The notes below the pieces were generated by a model. It was not told where the DNA came from and searched no databases. It saw only the letters and a list, made by a program, of their open reading frames with translations. Positions 43,766 to 52,078 of a DNA stretch of 64,000 nt are shown here, piece after piece. The DNA lies in NCBI GenBank assembly GCA_009692845.1, contig SHYK01000002.1, positions 124,001 through 188,000 of the forward strand. The letters run 5' to 3'. The first letter of the stretch is position 1. Each line of letters begins with the position of its first letter. The stretch comes from Chloroflexota bacterium (GTDB lineage: Bacteria > Chloroflexota > UBA6077 > SHYK01). The translations under genes and the position numbers were made by a program.

Positions 43766-45412
43766 ATGGTGACCGCCGCGCGCGCCATTGTTGAGTGCCT
43801 GCTCCGCGAGGGCGTCGATCATATTTTCGGCATCCCTGGCACGCAGAACCTGCCGCTGATCGACGCCCTCCGAGATACGCCCGCAATCCGCTATGTGCTT
43901 ACTCGTCATGAGCAGGGCGCGGCTTTCATGGCCTACGGCTTCGCCCGCGCCTCGGGGCGGCCTGGAATCGTCACCTCAACCGAGGGCCCCGGGGTGACGA
44001 ACCTGGTGACTGGCATCGCGGCTGCCTACAAGGGCTTCGTGCCCGTCATCAGCCTGTGCGGCATCCAGGAGGATTTCGTCCGCGAGCGGGATGCCAACCA
44101 GGACATCGACCAGACTTCACTCTTCCGGCCGATCACGCGGTGGGCCTACTCGATCCCCTCCGCCCACAAGGCGCAAGAAAGCATGCGCAAGGCGTTTCGG
44201 GTCGCGCTGTCCCATCCCACGGGTCCGGTCCATATCGACACGTCCCGGGACGTGTTCCTGGAGGAGACCGAGCTGGAAGATATCGCTCCCGCCGCCTACC
44301 GGACGGAGAGCCTGCCGAATTGCCCTGAAAGCCTGCTTAATGAGGTGGTCAAGCTCATGGAACGCGCCGAGCGGCCGCTCTTTGTCGTGGGGGGCGGCGT
44401 CCTGAAGGAAGGGCTCATCGGGGAGATGCAGCACCTGGCCGAGCTGACTCAAATTCCGGTGGCGGCTCTGCAGTATTCGCCGGACGCCTTTCCATCGACC
44501 CACTCGCTCGCCCTGGGCCCCTTAGGGAGAAACGGCTGGGCGAGCGCCAATCACGCTGCGCCCAGGGCGGACCTCATCGTCGCCATCGGCGCGCACATCG
44601 ACGTGTACTCCACCACTTTCCGCTACGGAGTCATCAGCCGCGAAGCCAAGCTCGTCCACCACGCGGTCAGCCCCAGCGATATCGGGGTGGTGTACCCGGT
44701 CGCGCTGGGGTTGAGCGGCTCGACCCGAAGTTTTGTCGAGGGGCTGACCGCGCGACTGGAGAGCGCGGGCCGCACCTGGCCGTGGCTGGACGTGCCCAAG
44801 GCTCGAGCGGATTGGGACGCTGAACGCTTCGGAGAGGTGAACGCGGAGGCAGTGCCCATCGCCTCGCAATACCTGGCCGCTACCATGCGGAAGGTGCTGC
44901 CCAGGGACGGCATGATGATTCTTGACGCCGGCAATGCCGGCAAGCACATGCGGGTGTACTTCGACACCTACGAGGGCGGCACCTTCATGTCTATCGATGA
45001 CTGGGCCTCGGTGGGCGGGGCGTTCCCGATCGGCCTGGGCGCCAAACTCGCGCGGCCCGAGCGGCCGGTGATGTGCACGGTCGGCGACATGGGGATGATG
45101 TGCAACATCGGCGAGATCGAAACCGCGGTGCGCGAGCACATTCCGGTGGTTTGTGTGGTCTACAACGATCAAGGGCTCGGCAACGAACGGGCCTACCAGA
45201 ACGAGCTGTACGGCGGCCGCCAGTACGCGGTTGACTATGGCGATGTGGATTTCGCCGCACTCGCCCGGACCCTGGGCGCCTTCGGCGAAAGAGTAACGGA
45301 CCCGGCGGACCTGGAGCCCGCCTTGCACCGTGCGCTGGCCTCGAACCAACCAGCAATCGTCGACGTCGTGATTGACCAGGGTACGCTTGCACCAGTGGTG
45401 TTTCACCCCTAG
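43766..45412 (+). CDS. thiamine-diphosphate-dependent enzyme (acetolactate synthase-like)
   Basis: A 548-residue three-domain TPP enzyme. The N-terminal PYR domain has the catalytic Glu in VLTRHEQGAAFMAYG and ASGRPGIVTSTEGPGVTNLV. A central domain follows at about 190-330, then the C-terminal PP domain with VGDMGMMCNIGEIETAVREH and VYNDQGLGN in place of the usual GDG...NN metal-binding motif (here GDM). Related enzymes are acetolactate synthase, benzoylformate and oxalyl-CoA decarboxylases and sulphoacetaldehyde acetyltransferase. The substrate is unknown; the neighbours favour catabolism over branched-chain synthesis, as no small IlvH subunit is present. AGGAGG is nine bases before the ATG. 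Confidence 0.88.
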   Translation: MVTAARAIVECLLREGVDHIFGIPGTQNLPLIDALRDTPAIRYVLTRHEQGAAFMAYGFARASGRPGIVTSTEGPGVTNLVTGIAAAYKGFVPVISLCGIQEDFVRERDANQDIDQTSLFRPITRWAYSIPSAHKAQESMRKAFRVALSHPTGPVHIDTSRDVFLEETELEDIAPAAYRTESLPNCPESLLNEVVKLMERAERPLFVVGGGVLKEGLIGEMQHLAELTQIPVAALQYSPDAFPSTHSLALGPLGRNGWASANHAAPRADLIVAIGAHIDVYSTTFRYGVISREAKLVHHAVSPSDIGVVYPVALGLSGSTRSFVEGLTARLESAGRTWPWLDVPKARADWDAERFGEVNAEAVPIASQYLAATMRKVLPRDGMMILDAGNAGKHMRVYFDTYEGGTFMSIDDWASVGGAFPIGLGAKLARPERPVMCTVGDMGMMCNIGEIETAVREHIPVVCVVYNDQGLGNERAYQNELYGGRQYAVDYGDVDFAALARTLGAFGERVTDPADLEPALHRALASNQPAIVDVVIDQGTLAPVVFHP

Positions 45413-45519
45413 GAGTTTAGAGATCCCGCCCGCCCCCTGGGGCCTGGCGGCCCCTCACCCCCGCTAGTTGGGGCGACGCTCTTCAGGGCCGGCTCGCAGC
45501 ACCGGGCTTGGGGGAGGCC

Positions 45520-45566
45520 CTCGGGGCGGGCGCGAACCCGGCCTCGGTGCCGAATTTCCAGACACG
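45520..45566 (+). repeat. degenerate copy of the tRNA-Leu 3' end and flank
   Basis: The sequence here aligns with the T arm, acceptor end and following bases of the second tRNA-Leu (about 32025-32072), with roughly four matches in five over the region. CCTCGG, CCGAATTT and a C-GA after it are shared. It lies in the leader of the MmgE/PrpD gene. It may be a decayed attachment-site copy. Confidence 0.35.
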
Positions 45567-45582
45567 AAGAGGAGCTAGAGCG

Positions 45583-46962
45583 ATGAGCCAAGAAACGTCC
45601 GAGATCTCATCGGTCATGCGGGAGCTGGCCACCTATATGGCCAGCGCGCCGGACCGTCCGCTGCCAGCCGTTGTGGCTGAGCACACCAAGCACCATATCC
45701 TGGACATCATCGCCGCGATGGTGTCCGGCTCGCGACTGCTGCCGGGTCGCCAGGCTACTTCCTACGTCCAGACGCTCGGGGGTACCAAAGAAGCCTGCGT
45801 GGTGGGCTCACGATTCGTTACCACTGCTCAGAATGCCGCGTTGGCCAATGGCATGCTGGCGCACGCCGATGAGACCGACGACTCGCATGCAGCGTCCCAA
45901 ACCCATCCGGGCTGCGGCATCGTGCCGGCCGCTCTGGCGATGGCGGAGCGGGGACGGTGCAGCGGCGAAGCGCTACTGCGGGCGGTGGCGCTTGGATATG
46001 ACGTTGGTTGCCGACTCACCATGTCGCTCAATGCGCTCGAGTTTCGGGGGGATGGTCACTCGACGCATAGCTTTGGCGCGATGTTTGGGGCGGCGGCGGC
46101 GGCCGGAGCGCTGGCCGGGCTGACCTACGATCAGACCCGCTATCTGCTCTCGTACACCGTGCAGCAGGCGTCCGGGGTGTCCTGCTGGATGCGTGACGAA
46201 GAGCATGTGGAAAAGTCATTTGATTTCGGCGGCATGCCGGCCCGCAATGGGGTGGCCGCGGCCACCATGGTGGCTCACGGCTTCACCGCGGTCGATGACG
46301 TGTTCTCGGGAGAGCGGAACTTCTTCGTCGCCTACGGCCGAGATCCGAACCCCGCCGAGTTGGTGCGGGAGCTCGGTTCGACCTTCGAGATCAGCAATAC
46401 GGATATCAAGCGGTGGTCGGTGGGCTCGCCGATCCAGGCACCCCTTGATGCTCTGGTGGAGCTGATCCGGACGCATCTCATTGTGGCGAGCGAGGTCGAG
46501 CGAGTCGTCGTGTGGGTCGATCGCCAGGGTGCGAATACCGTGGACAACCGCAACATGCCGGATATCTGCATGCAGCACATGTGCGCGGTCATGCTCATCG
46601 ACGGCACGGTGACCTTCGAGTCGGCCCACGACGAAAAGCGGATGGATGATCCGCGGGTGCGCGAGCTACGCGGGCGGGTTTCGCTCCTCGAAGATCCGGA
46701 CCTGACCAGGGCGATGCCCGCGCGTCAGGGGATCGTCGAGATCGAGCTCAAGGACGGGCGCAAGGTTCGCAACCACGTCACGGCGGTCCGGGGGACGGCA
46801 CGAAATCCGATGACCCGCGCGGAGGTAGACGAGAAAGCAGCCCACCTGCTGGCGCCGATCATCGGTGCAAGACGCGCCCGCAGGCTGTGCGATGTGGTGT
46901 GGAGCCTGGAAGAGCTGCCCGATGTGCGGGACATGCGCCCGCTGCTCAGATCCCGGCGTTAG
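45583..46962 (+). CDS. MmgE/PrpD family protein
   Basis: About 459 residues. The family signature is visible in HHILDIIAAMVSGSRLLPG, ALANGMLAHADETDDSHAAS, HPGCGIVPAALAMAE, ALGYDVGCRLTMSLN and SFDFGGMPARNGVAAATM. The family includes 2-methylcitrate dehydratase (PrpD), cis-aconitate decarboxylase and iminodisuccinate epimerase. No methylcitrate synthase or lyase is nearby, so propionate use is not indicated. ATG 45583 is chosen because GAGGAG precedes it by about ten bases and the family homology begins there. It follows a TPP enzyme, both on the plus strand, which hints at a shared pathway for a small organic acid. Confidence 0.85.
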   Translation: MSQETSEISSVMRELATYMASAPDRPLPAVVAEHTKHHILDIIAAMVSGSRLLPGRQATSYVQTLGGTKEACVVGSRFVTTAQNAALANGMLAHADETDDSHAASQTHPGCGIVPAALAMAERGRCSGEALLRAVALGYDVGCRLTMSLNALEFRGDGHSTHSFGAMFGAAAAAGALAGLTYDQTRYLLSYTVQQASGVSCWMRDEEHVEKSFDFGGMPARNGVAAATMVAHGFTAVDDVFSGERNFFVAYGRDPNPAELVRELGSTFEISNTDIKRWSVGSPIQAPLDALVELIRTHLIVASEVERVVVWVDRQGANTVDNRNMPDICMQHMCAVMLIDGTVTFESAHDEKRMDDPRVRELRGRVSLLEDPDLTRAMPARQGIVEIELKDGRKVRNHVTAVRGTARNPMTRAEVDEKAAHLLAPIIGARRARRLCDVVWSLEELPDVRDMRPLLRSRR

Positions 46963-47027
46963 GGCCGCTCAGCCCGGTTAGAGCAGCTCCGCGCCTTTGC
47001 GCTCAGTTCTCGCCAGAACCGGCACAC

Positions 47028-47065
47028 AAAGAAGGCTCCCCCGACTAATCTGGGGAGCCTTCTTT
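47028..47065. terminator. bidirectional rho-independent terminator
   Basis: aaagaaggctcccc (47028-47041) pairs perfectly with ggggagccttcttt (47052-47065) around a 10-base loop. The T-rich end (TTCTTT) on the plus strand and the matching end on the minus strand let it stop both the MmgE/PrpD transcript and that of the zinc-ribbon gene, whose stop is 16 bases away. Confidence 0.9.
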
Positions 47066-47080
47066 AGCTATTCCAGGGGT

Positions 47081-47461
47081 TTAGTAACGGCTGCCGCGGC
47101 TGTTGCCGCCTCCGCCCGCCGAGTTACCTCGCTGGGTGGCGAAGCAATCCGAGCAATAAACCGGGCGGTCGCCGCGCGGCTGGAAGGGCACCTGGGTCTC
47201 CTTGCCACACTCGGCGCACACGGCCGGGAACATTTCCCGCTGCGGGCGCTCGTAGCCTCCGCCGTAGCTCGCGCCGCCGCCGCTATAGCCACCGCTGCTG
47301 AAGCCGCCTTCGTTGCGATTACGCGTACGGGCGCCTCGACAGTCTGGACAGCGGCTCGGCTCATTGGTGAAGCCCTTGCTCGCGTAGAACTCCTGCTCGC
47401 CTGTGGTGAACGTAAAGTTCATTCCACAGTCACGACAGGTCATGGTCTTGTCGGTATACAT
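47081..47461 (-). CDS. double zinc-ribbon protein with Gly-rich linker
   Basis: A 126-residue protein with two zinc-binding knots. The first, MTCRDCGMNFTFTTGEQEFY, pairs with CPDCRGARTRN (Cys-x2-Cys ... Cys-x2-Cys). The second, CAECGKETQVPF, pairs with VYCSDC. A Gly/Ser/Tyr-rich linker (GGYSGGGASYGGGYE) lies between, and the tail is Gly/Asn/Arg-rich. This layout (CxxDC zinc-binding family) is common in Chloroflexota and relatives and may bind nucleic acid; no function is proven. Ends just before a terminator hairpin. Confidence 0.85.
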   Translation of the reverse strand: MYTDKTMTCRDCGMNFTFTTGEQEFYASKGFTNEPSRCPDCRGARTRNRNEGGFSSGGYSGGGASYGGGYERPQREMFPAVCAECGKETQVPFQPRGDRPVYCSDCFATQRGNSAGGGGNSRGSRY

Positions 47462-47689
47462 GTGCTGACTCCTCTAGTCAGAAAAGTTGGCCCGAGCCAG
47501 TCAGCGCTTCTGTTAGGAGGGCGAACAGGAGGACCGGAGGGCACAACCCTGGAGGAAGAACCTGTACGGGCTCCGCCGGGAGGCGAGCCGGATTCGATAA
47601 CCACTGATGCTAAGTATAGCAGAGCTGTCAAGGGTCCGCGCCAACTTACGGAGGAATTGCCGGAGGACGTGCCCCGGAGAGCCATTTTG

Positions 47690-48487
47690 CTACGAGCGGC
47701 GCATGCGTACGCGGCCTTCCGGGCTCGCGCCATCGACCTGCTCGAGGTCGATGATCAGCGCGACCCCGGACGTCCAAGTCTCGTGATTTTGCTCGACCTC
47801 GGGCGCGTTCTCGAAGACCTTGCGGCGCACTTCATCGGTGGAATCGACGTGGGCTTTGCCGGCAAAGGTGAAGGTGGAACGGGTGGGGTTCTCCCGATAA
47901 AGGAGACACATGCTCGGATTCTTGGCGACGGCGTCGGCTAGCCCACCCCCGGTCGTGCGGACCCAGATGCTGATCTGGGTGTCGCTGAATACCTGGGTGC
48001 TGCCCCGCAGCGACAAATGGGGCCGACCTTCCTCATCGACGTAGGACACACAGAGAGGAGTTTCGTTGGCGAGGGCGTGGTTGACCCGGGCCCTGACAAA
48101 ATCGGGCAAGGTGTCGCCTTCGAATAGAACCTGAGCGTTTAGGTTCTCCTGTTCAACCCGGTTGATCTGGTCGGATTCGCTGAAGCCGAAGGTAAGGTTC
48201 ACTTGAGCCAGACCGTTCCCGACCGGGCCCATCTGGCCGCTCACTTTGAGGTCGGAGCCGTCGACCCAGGGGTCGCCCCAGCTGCCTTTGCGATAGATCC
48301 CCGTCGAGGGCCAGGTACCGGTGATTCGGCGCAGGGCTTCTTTGTTACCTTCGAATTTGCGTTTGCCCACCTGCACCACGATGTCCTCCGCCAGATGGGG
48401 AGCGGCGGCCTGAGCGGCGTCTCGATCACCGGTGCGCAAAGCCTCGACATAGGCTCGTGCCGCCTCTATCCGAGTTTGCATTTCCAT
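47690..48487 (-). CDS. SnoaL-like / pyridoxamine-oxidase-like fusion
   Basis: The 265-residue protein joins an N-terminal SnoaL/NTF2-like cone (ARAYVEALRTGDRDAAQAAA, HLAEDIVVQVGKR) to a C-terminal split-barrel flavin domain of the pyridoxamine 5'-phosphate oxidase-like type (LCVSYVDEEGRPHLSLRGST, FSDTQISIWVRTT, GLADAVAKNPSMCLLYREN). The second domain resembles FMN or F420 binding proteins. ATG 48487 follows a strong AAGGAGGGGG. It sits 26 bases behind the exonuclease gene on the same strand. An oxidoreductase acting on a small hydrophobic molecule is a reasonable guess only. Confidence 0.75.
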   Translation of the reverse strand: MEMQTRIEAARAYVEALRTGDRDAAQAAAPHLAEDIVVQVGKRKFEGNKEALRRITGTWPSTGIYRKGSWGDPWVDGSDLKVSGQMGPVGNGLAQVNLTFGFSESDQINRVEQENLNAQVLFEGDTLPDFVRARVNHALANETPLCVSYVDEEGRPHLSLRGSTQVFSDTQISIWVRTTGGGLADAVAKNPSMCLLYRENPTRSTFTFAGKAHVDSTDEVRRKVFENAPEVEQNHETWTSGVALIIDLEQVDGASPEGRVRMRRS

Positions 48488-48513
48488 GGTCGCCCCCTCC
48501 TTGGTCATAATTT

Positions 48514-49260
48514 TCAATCTCGCGAGTAGCGGTTGCGCAAGGCCAATAGGGCATCGAGGCTCGTTTCCGTGACCGCGTAGCGAGCCAACTCCAGGCGCCG
48601 GGCTCGATCATCGTCGTCGCCCATGCTGATCGGCCCCGCGAAGCTGGCATAGCTGTTCCAATCCAGAGTCGGGAGCACGCCGTCAAGCTCGTCAGGACCG
48701 TGCCGCCAGAGCATCCGGAACACCTCGTAGGTGACCAATGCGTCCTCGATAGCCGAATGCTCCTGGTCCCGGACGATCTTCAGCTGGTCGGCGACTCGCT
48801 GGAGACCTGGGGACTTCGGGTAGTGCAAGCGCGCTTGGGCCCAGTCTTGCACCTCAATGTAGACGTCCCCGGACAGACCTTCGATTCCCGATCGTGTCGT
48901 TGCCGCGTGCAGGAACAGGAGGTCGTTGTAGGTGGCCCAGCCGACCATCAAACCGCCCGGGGCGAAGGCTTGGAGGCGACGGAGTCCCTCGTCAATTGGG
49001 ACTGCGGTCTTCCATTCCTTGACCGAATAACCGGCGATCCGAAGCGACTCCTGGTTGGCACCGTGGGTCGAGCGGGGCGCCACCTTGACGCTCAGCTGGT
49101 CGATCACGGCGAGGTCGGGGAGCCGCGAGCGCACTGCTCCAATCTCGATGATGTCATGGCGGTCGCGATCGCCTCCGCTCATCTCGAAGTCCAGAAACAC
49201 GAGATCGCGATCGAGGAGGGGTGCGCTTCCGGAAACGGGTTCCGACGAAATTTCTGTCAT
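48514..49260 (-). CDS. DnaQ-like 3'-5' exonuclease
   Basis: About 248 residues. The acidic motifs of the DEDD superfamily are visible: LVFLDFEMSGGD with DFE, a middle TYNDLLFLHAATT, and the terminal HSAIEDALVTYEVF with H...D (DEDDh subtype). It could be the proofreading subunit of DNA polymerase III, an oligoribonuclease or an RNase T-like enzyme. The start is ATG 49260 (MTEISSEPVSG). The sequence upstream of it in frame looks like antisense of a VOC fragment, so the longer reading frame is rejected. Confidence 0.82.
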   Translation of the reverse strand: MTEISSEPVSGSAPLLDRDLVFLDFEMSGGDRDRHDIIEIGAVRSRLPDLAVIDQLSVKVAPRSTHGANQESLRIAGYSVKEWKTAVPIDEGLRRLQAFAPGGLMVGWATYNDLLFLHAATTRSGIEGLSGDVYIEVQDWAQARLHYPKSPGLQRVADQLKIVRDQEHSAIEDALVTYEVFRMLWRHGPDELDGVLPTLDWNSYASFAGPISMGDDDDRARRLELARYAVTETSLDALLALRNRYSRD

Positions 49261-49315
49261 ATGCCTATTATCGGCTGAATAGAGAACGACGGGGCGGCGT
49301 AGAATCTTTTCGGAA

Positions 49316-49489
49316 GTGGAAACCCTGCGTGAGCGGCTGGTCCAGCACGAGGTCGAGATCGTGGAAGAGCCGCGGTCTCGCTGGGGCGCCCGGGGCGCGG
49401 GCCTCTCGATGAAGGTTCGGGACCCCGATGGAAACATCGTGGAGCTCAAGGCGGCCGCGGATGAGCCGGCGGCGACGGTGGGTCAGTGA
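49316..49489 (+). pseudogene. C-terminal fragment of a VOC/glyoxalase protein
   Basis: Fifty-seven residues starting at GTG 49316 (VETLRERLVQHEVEIVEEPR). The end, SMKVRDPDGNIVELKAAADE, is the typical last strand of a VOC domain with its metal Glu. The N-terminal half is missing and the region upstream is occupied by the exonuclease gene on the other strand. Probably a truncated relic, although translation from the GTG cannot be excluded. Its stop overlaps the start of the next gene (GTGA). Confidence 0.65.
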
Positions 49490-50055
49490 GCATAGTTAGC
49501 CTGGTGGCCGGCGCGCTGCTGGCGGGGGCAGTTTGGGCACTGCCCATAGTTGCCTTCGCTGAGCAGCTCGACCCCATGCTGGCTGGCTTAACCGAAGGGG
49601 ATCTGGGGCCCGGCTTCACCCTCGACGAGTTGCATTCCGGACGCTCGGACCTCGGTCCGGTCGCCCTCTACTCAGCGGTCTACCGGCGTGACCCGAGTGC
49701 CGGGGCAGAAACTCCATTCGCTCAACCCAGCGCTTCGATTGTTGGCTACCTGGTCTCGATCTCGAGAGTTGGCCCACTGGCCGGGCTGCTGGAGGGAGGT
49801 TTGACCGGGATGCCTGGCGCCGCCGAAGCGGCTCCCGAGGCGACGCCCGTGAGTGGCCCCCTGGTTGGAGAGCGCACCTACTGGTACCGCTTTTCGCAGG
49901 CCGACGACGACGGAGTGCGCTACGAGGGCTACGCGGTCGGTTTCAGCCAGAAGAACGGTGCGGCGATCCTCTTCACACTCGGTAACGAAGGGCAAAGCTC
50001 GGTAGAAGAAACGGCTGACTGGGCCAATGTCGTAGCCATTCGCCTGGCGATCTAG
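49486..50055 (+). CDS. secreted protein of unknown function
   Basis: A 189-residue protein. Its GTG start at 49486 overlaps the stop of the VOC fragment by four bases (GTGA). The hydrophobic N-terminus (VSLVAGALLAGAVWALPIVA) is a signal peptide or anchor. The mature part has LGPGFTLDELHSGRSDLGPV, AAPEATPVSGPLVGERTYWY and GAAILFTLGNEGQSSVEETA. I do not recognise a family. The pattern resembles small extracytoplasmic Chloroflexota proteins that report or bind something outside the cell. Confidence 0.65.
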   Translation: MSIVSLVAGALLAGAVWALPIVAFAEQLDPMLAGLTEGDLGPGFTLDELHSGRSDLGPVALYSAVYRRDPSAGAETPFAQPSASIVGYLVSISRVGPLAGLLEGGLTGMPGAAEAAPEATPVSGPLVGERTYWYRFSQADDDGVRYEGYAVGFSQKNGAAILFTLGNEGQSSVEETADWANVVAIRLAI

Positions 50056-50069
50056 CCGCCGCTCGAGGA

Positions 50070-50966
50070 CTATTGCCCGGTTGCGTTCTGGCGGCGGAGA
50101 CGGCCCACCGACCCAACCGCTTCCATCTCGGCAGTGCGGCGCTTCGCTTCTGCGTAGATGTCGGGCGGGAGCGGTCCCTTCAGCACCGAATTGATGTTTT
50201 CTTCTAAATGGGACGGATTGATCGTGCCCACGTTGGTGGTGCTGAGCGCCGGATTGCTGATGGTGAATCGGAGAATGAACTCCTGGCGGCTCATCCCACC
50301 AAGCAGATCATCGAGCCGGGCATCGGACCAAGCCTTCCAGTAGGGACCTTCCTCTTTTCCCGGGCCGCCGTCGGCTGCGCCACCTCGCAGCACGATGCCC
50401 GCGCCGGTCGCTGCGGCCGCCGCAATGAGCTCCTCGTGGTCCCGTCTCAGGATCGAATAGGGAACCTGAAACTCGTCGAAGACCCCCATTTCGATTTGCC
50501 CTTTCATGTTCGGGTTGGTGCTCGAGATGCCGATGAAGCGGACCTTGCCCTGGTGCTGAAGCTCCCGCATCGTGTCGAGGACTCCGTGCTCCTCGAGCTC
50601 CTGACGGCTGGGGTTGCTGTGGAGTTGAATCAGGTCGATGTAGTCCGTCCTGAGCAGCTTGAGGCTTTCTTGCACCTTGGCTACCAGGTCCTCGGCGGTG
50701 TGCGGTCCACCTACCTTCGTGGCCAGGTAGTATTCCGAGCGGCGGTGGCTGATGGCCTTGCCGACCCGCTCTTCTGAGATGCCGTAGGAGCGAGCGGTAT
50801 CGACGAAATTGATGCCCGCGTCCAGCACGGCGTTGAGGATGCGGTCCGCCTGGGCGTCGGTGCAGGGGCCGCTGTCCGGCTCTCCACGGAGGTCCATCGC
50901 TCCATAGCCGAGGACGGTCACCTCGAGGCCGGTCCGTCCGAGTGGGCGCTTGGGAAGGTCTGGCAT
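50070..50966 (-). CDS. aldo/keto reductase
   Basis: A 298-residue TIM-barrel NADPH oxidoreductase. The catalytic set is visible: Asp in INFVDTARSYG (also the Tyr of the same segment), Lys in YYLATKVGGPHT and His in YIDLIQLHSNPSRQEL. It belongs to the group of YhdN/YccK-like AKRs that reduce aldehydes and ketones. The direction and substrate are unknown. The divergent start at 50966 lies 90 bases from the next gene, a dihydroxyphthalate-decarboxylase-like protein. Confidence 0.9.
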   Translation of the reverse strand: MPDLPKRPLGRTGLEVTVLGYGAMDLRGEPDSGPCTDAQADRILNAVLDAGINFVDTARSYGISEERVGKAISHRRSEYYLATKVGGPHTAEDLVAKVQESLKLLRTDYIDLIQLHSNPSRQELEEHGVLDTMRELQHQGKVRFIGISSTNPNMKGQIEMGVFDEFQVPYSILRRDHEELIAAAAATGAGIVLRGGAADGGPGKEEGPYWKAWSDARLDDLLGGMSRQEFILRFTISNPALSTTNVGTINPSHLEENINSVLKGPLPPDIYAEAKRRTAEMEAVGSVGRLRRQNATGQ

Positions 50967-51055
50967 ATTTCCCCCTGATATTTGGATTCGCTATTGTCGG
51001 TGAAACCGACCGACCAGCGGACTAGAATGCCGTCATCAATCGAGGAGGCGGAGAC

Positions 51056-51985
51056 GTGGCAGACCTGACCTTGAAAACGGCTATCGGCAACTATCCACAT
51101 GTGATGGCGTTGAAGGACGGCACAGTCGTCCCCAAGGGCTTCGAATTCGAGCACGTTTCAGTTGAGCCGATCATTGCCGCCTTCCGCCGAATGGTTCGCA
51201 ATGCCGGGTTCGACATCTCGGAGATGGCCATCTCGACCTATCTCTGCGCTCGGGACTGGGGCAAGCAATTCACCGCCATCCCGGTGTTTCCGGTCCGCGC
51301 CTGGCAGCATGGTGGCGTCGCGTTCAACGCGAAATCGGGCATCGAGACTCCCAAGGACCTCAACGGGAAGCGGGTCGGGGTCCGGGCCTACACCGTGACG
51401 AGTGGGCTCTGGGCACGGGGCATCCTCCAGGAGGAATACGGCGTGGATCTCGACAGCATCACCTGGGTCGTCAACGATGAGGAGCATGTGGCCGAATATC
51501 AGTTACCGGCCAACGTCGAGGTAGCCGCCGGTAAGGATCTGGCTAAGATGCTGGCGGACGGTGAGATCGATGCCGCGATCGGGGCCGGGCGGTCGGAATC
51601 GCCGGACGTGAAGCCGCTGATCCCGAACGCTCAGCAGGCGGCTTTTGACTACTACCAGAAGAAGGGCGTTTTCCCGATCAACCACACGGTGGTCATCCAG
51701 AACCGCCATTTGCAGGAGCATCCCGAGTTGGCCGCCCAGGTGTTCGATGCCTTCAAACAAGCCAAGGAACCGTACCTTAGGCGACTCGCCGACGGGACGG
51801 CATCAGTCGAAGAGCAGAACGGAGTGAAAGACCGGCAGATCGTCGGGAAGGATCCGGTCCCGTACGGGGTTGAAGCCAATCGGGCCGCCCTCGAAGCTGT
51901 AATCCGATTCAACCTAGATCAGAAGATCATCCGCCAGGCGCCTCGCGTAGAGGACATCTTCGCCCCAGGCACCGTCGAGCCGTAG
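51056..51985 (+). CDS. 4,5-dihydroxyphthalate decarboxylase-like / periplasmic-binding fold protein
   Basis: A 309-residue protein with a type II periplasmic-binding fold. Segments include LTLKTAIGNYPHVMALKDGT, FDISEMAISTYLCARDWGKQ, ETPKDLNGKRVGVRAYTVTS and MLADGEIDAAIGAGRSESPD, and the last part FPINHTVVIQNRHLQEHPEL. This set matches the 4,5-dihydroxyphthalate decarboxylase family, which shares ancestry with ABC substrate-binding proteins. No signal peptide is seen, so a cytoplasmic enzyme is more likely than a binding protein. It starts with GTG 51056 behind GAGGAGG. The neighbourhood of amidohydrolases, TPP and PrpD enzymes fits aromatic-acid catabolism. Confidence 0.82.
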   Translation: MADLTLKTAIGNYPHVMALKDGTVVPKGFEFEHVSVEPIIAAFRRMVRNAGFDISEMAISTYLCARDWGKQFTAIPVFPVRAWQHGGVAFNAKSGIETPKDLNGKRVGVRAYTVTSGLWARGILQEEYGVDLDSITWVVNDEEHVAEYQLPANVEVAAGKDLAKMLADGEIDAAIGAGRSESPDVKPLIPNAQQAAFDYYQKKGVFPINHTVVIQNRHLQEHPELAAQVFDAFKQAKEPYLRRLADGTASVEEQNGVKDRQIVGKDPVPYGVEANRAALEAVIRFNLDQKIIRQAPRVEDIFAPGTVEP

Positions 51986-52018
51986 CTGCGGCGATCAATG
52001 GGTTGCTCCCCTGCGGAC

Positions 52019-52078
52019 GGGGGAGGGTTGGATGGGGGTCTAAGCCCTCCCCCCTCGCGGGGGAGGGTTGGGTGGGGG
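52019..52078. repeat. GC-rich intergenic repeat
   Basis: Two close copies of GGGGGAGGGTTGG(A/G)TGGGGG lie 36 bases apart. Between them, CCCTCCCCC at about 52047 can pair with the second GGGGGAGGG. This is a common type of short, dispersed repeat in GC-rich bacteria. It reads into the 3' end of the DUF559 gene on the other strand. A related C-rich sequence is at 60011-60071. Confidence 0.7.

Noticed and set aside
52019-52078. Possible CRISPR-like repeat
   Set aside because: Only two copies with a 16-base gap-like spacer, G-rich and related to dispersed intergenic repeats; no cas gene in the window.
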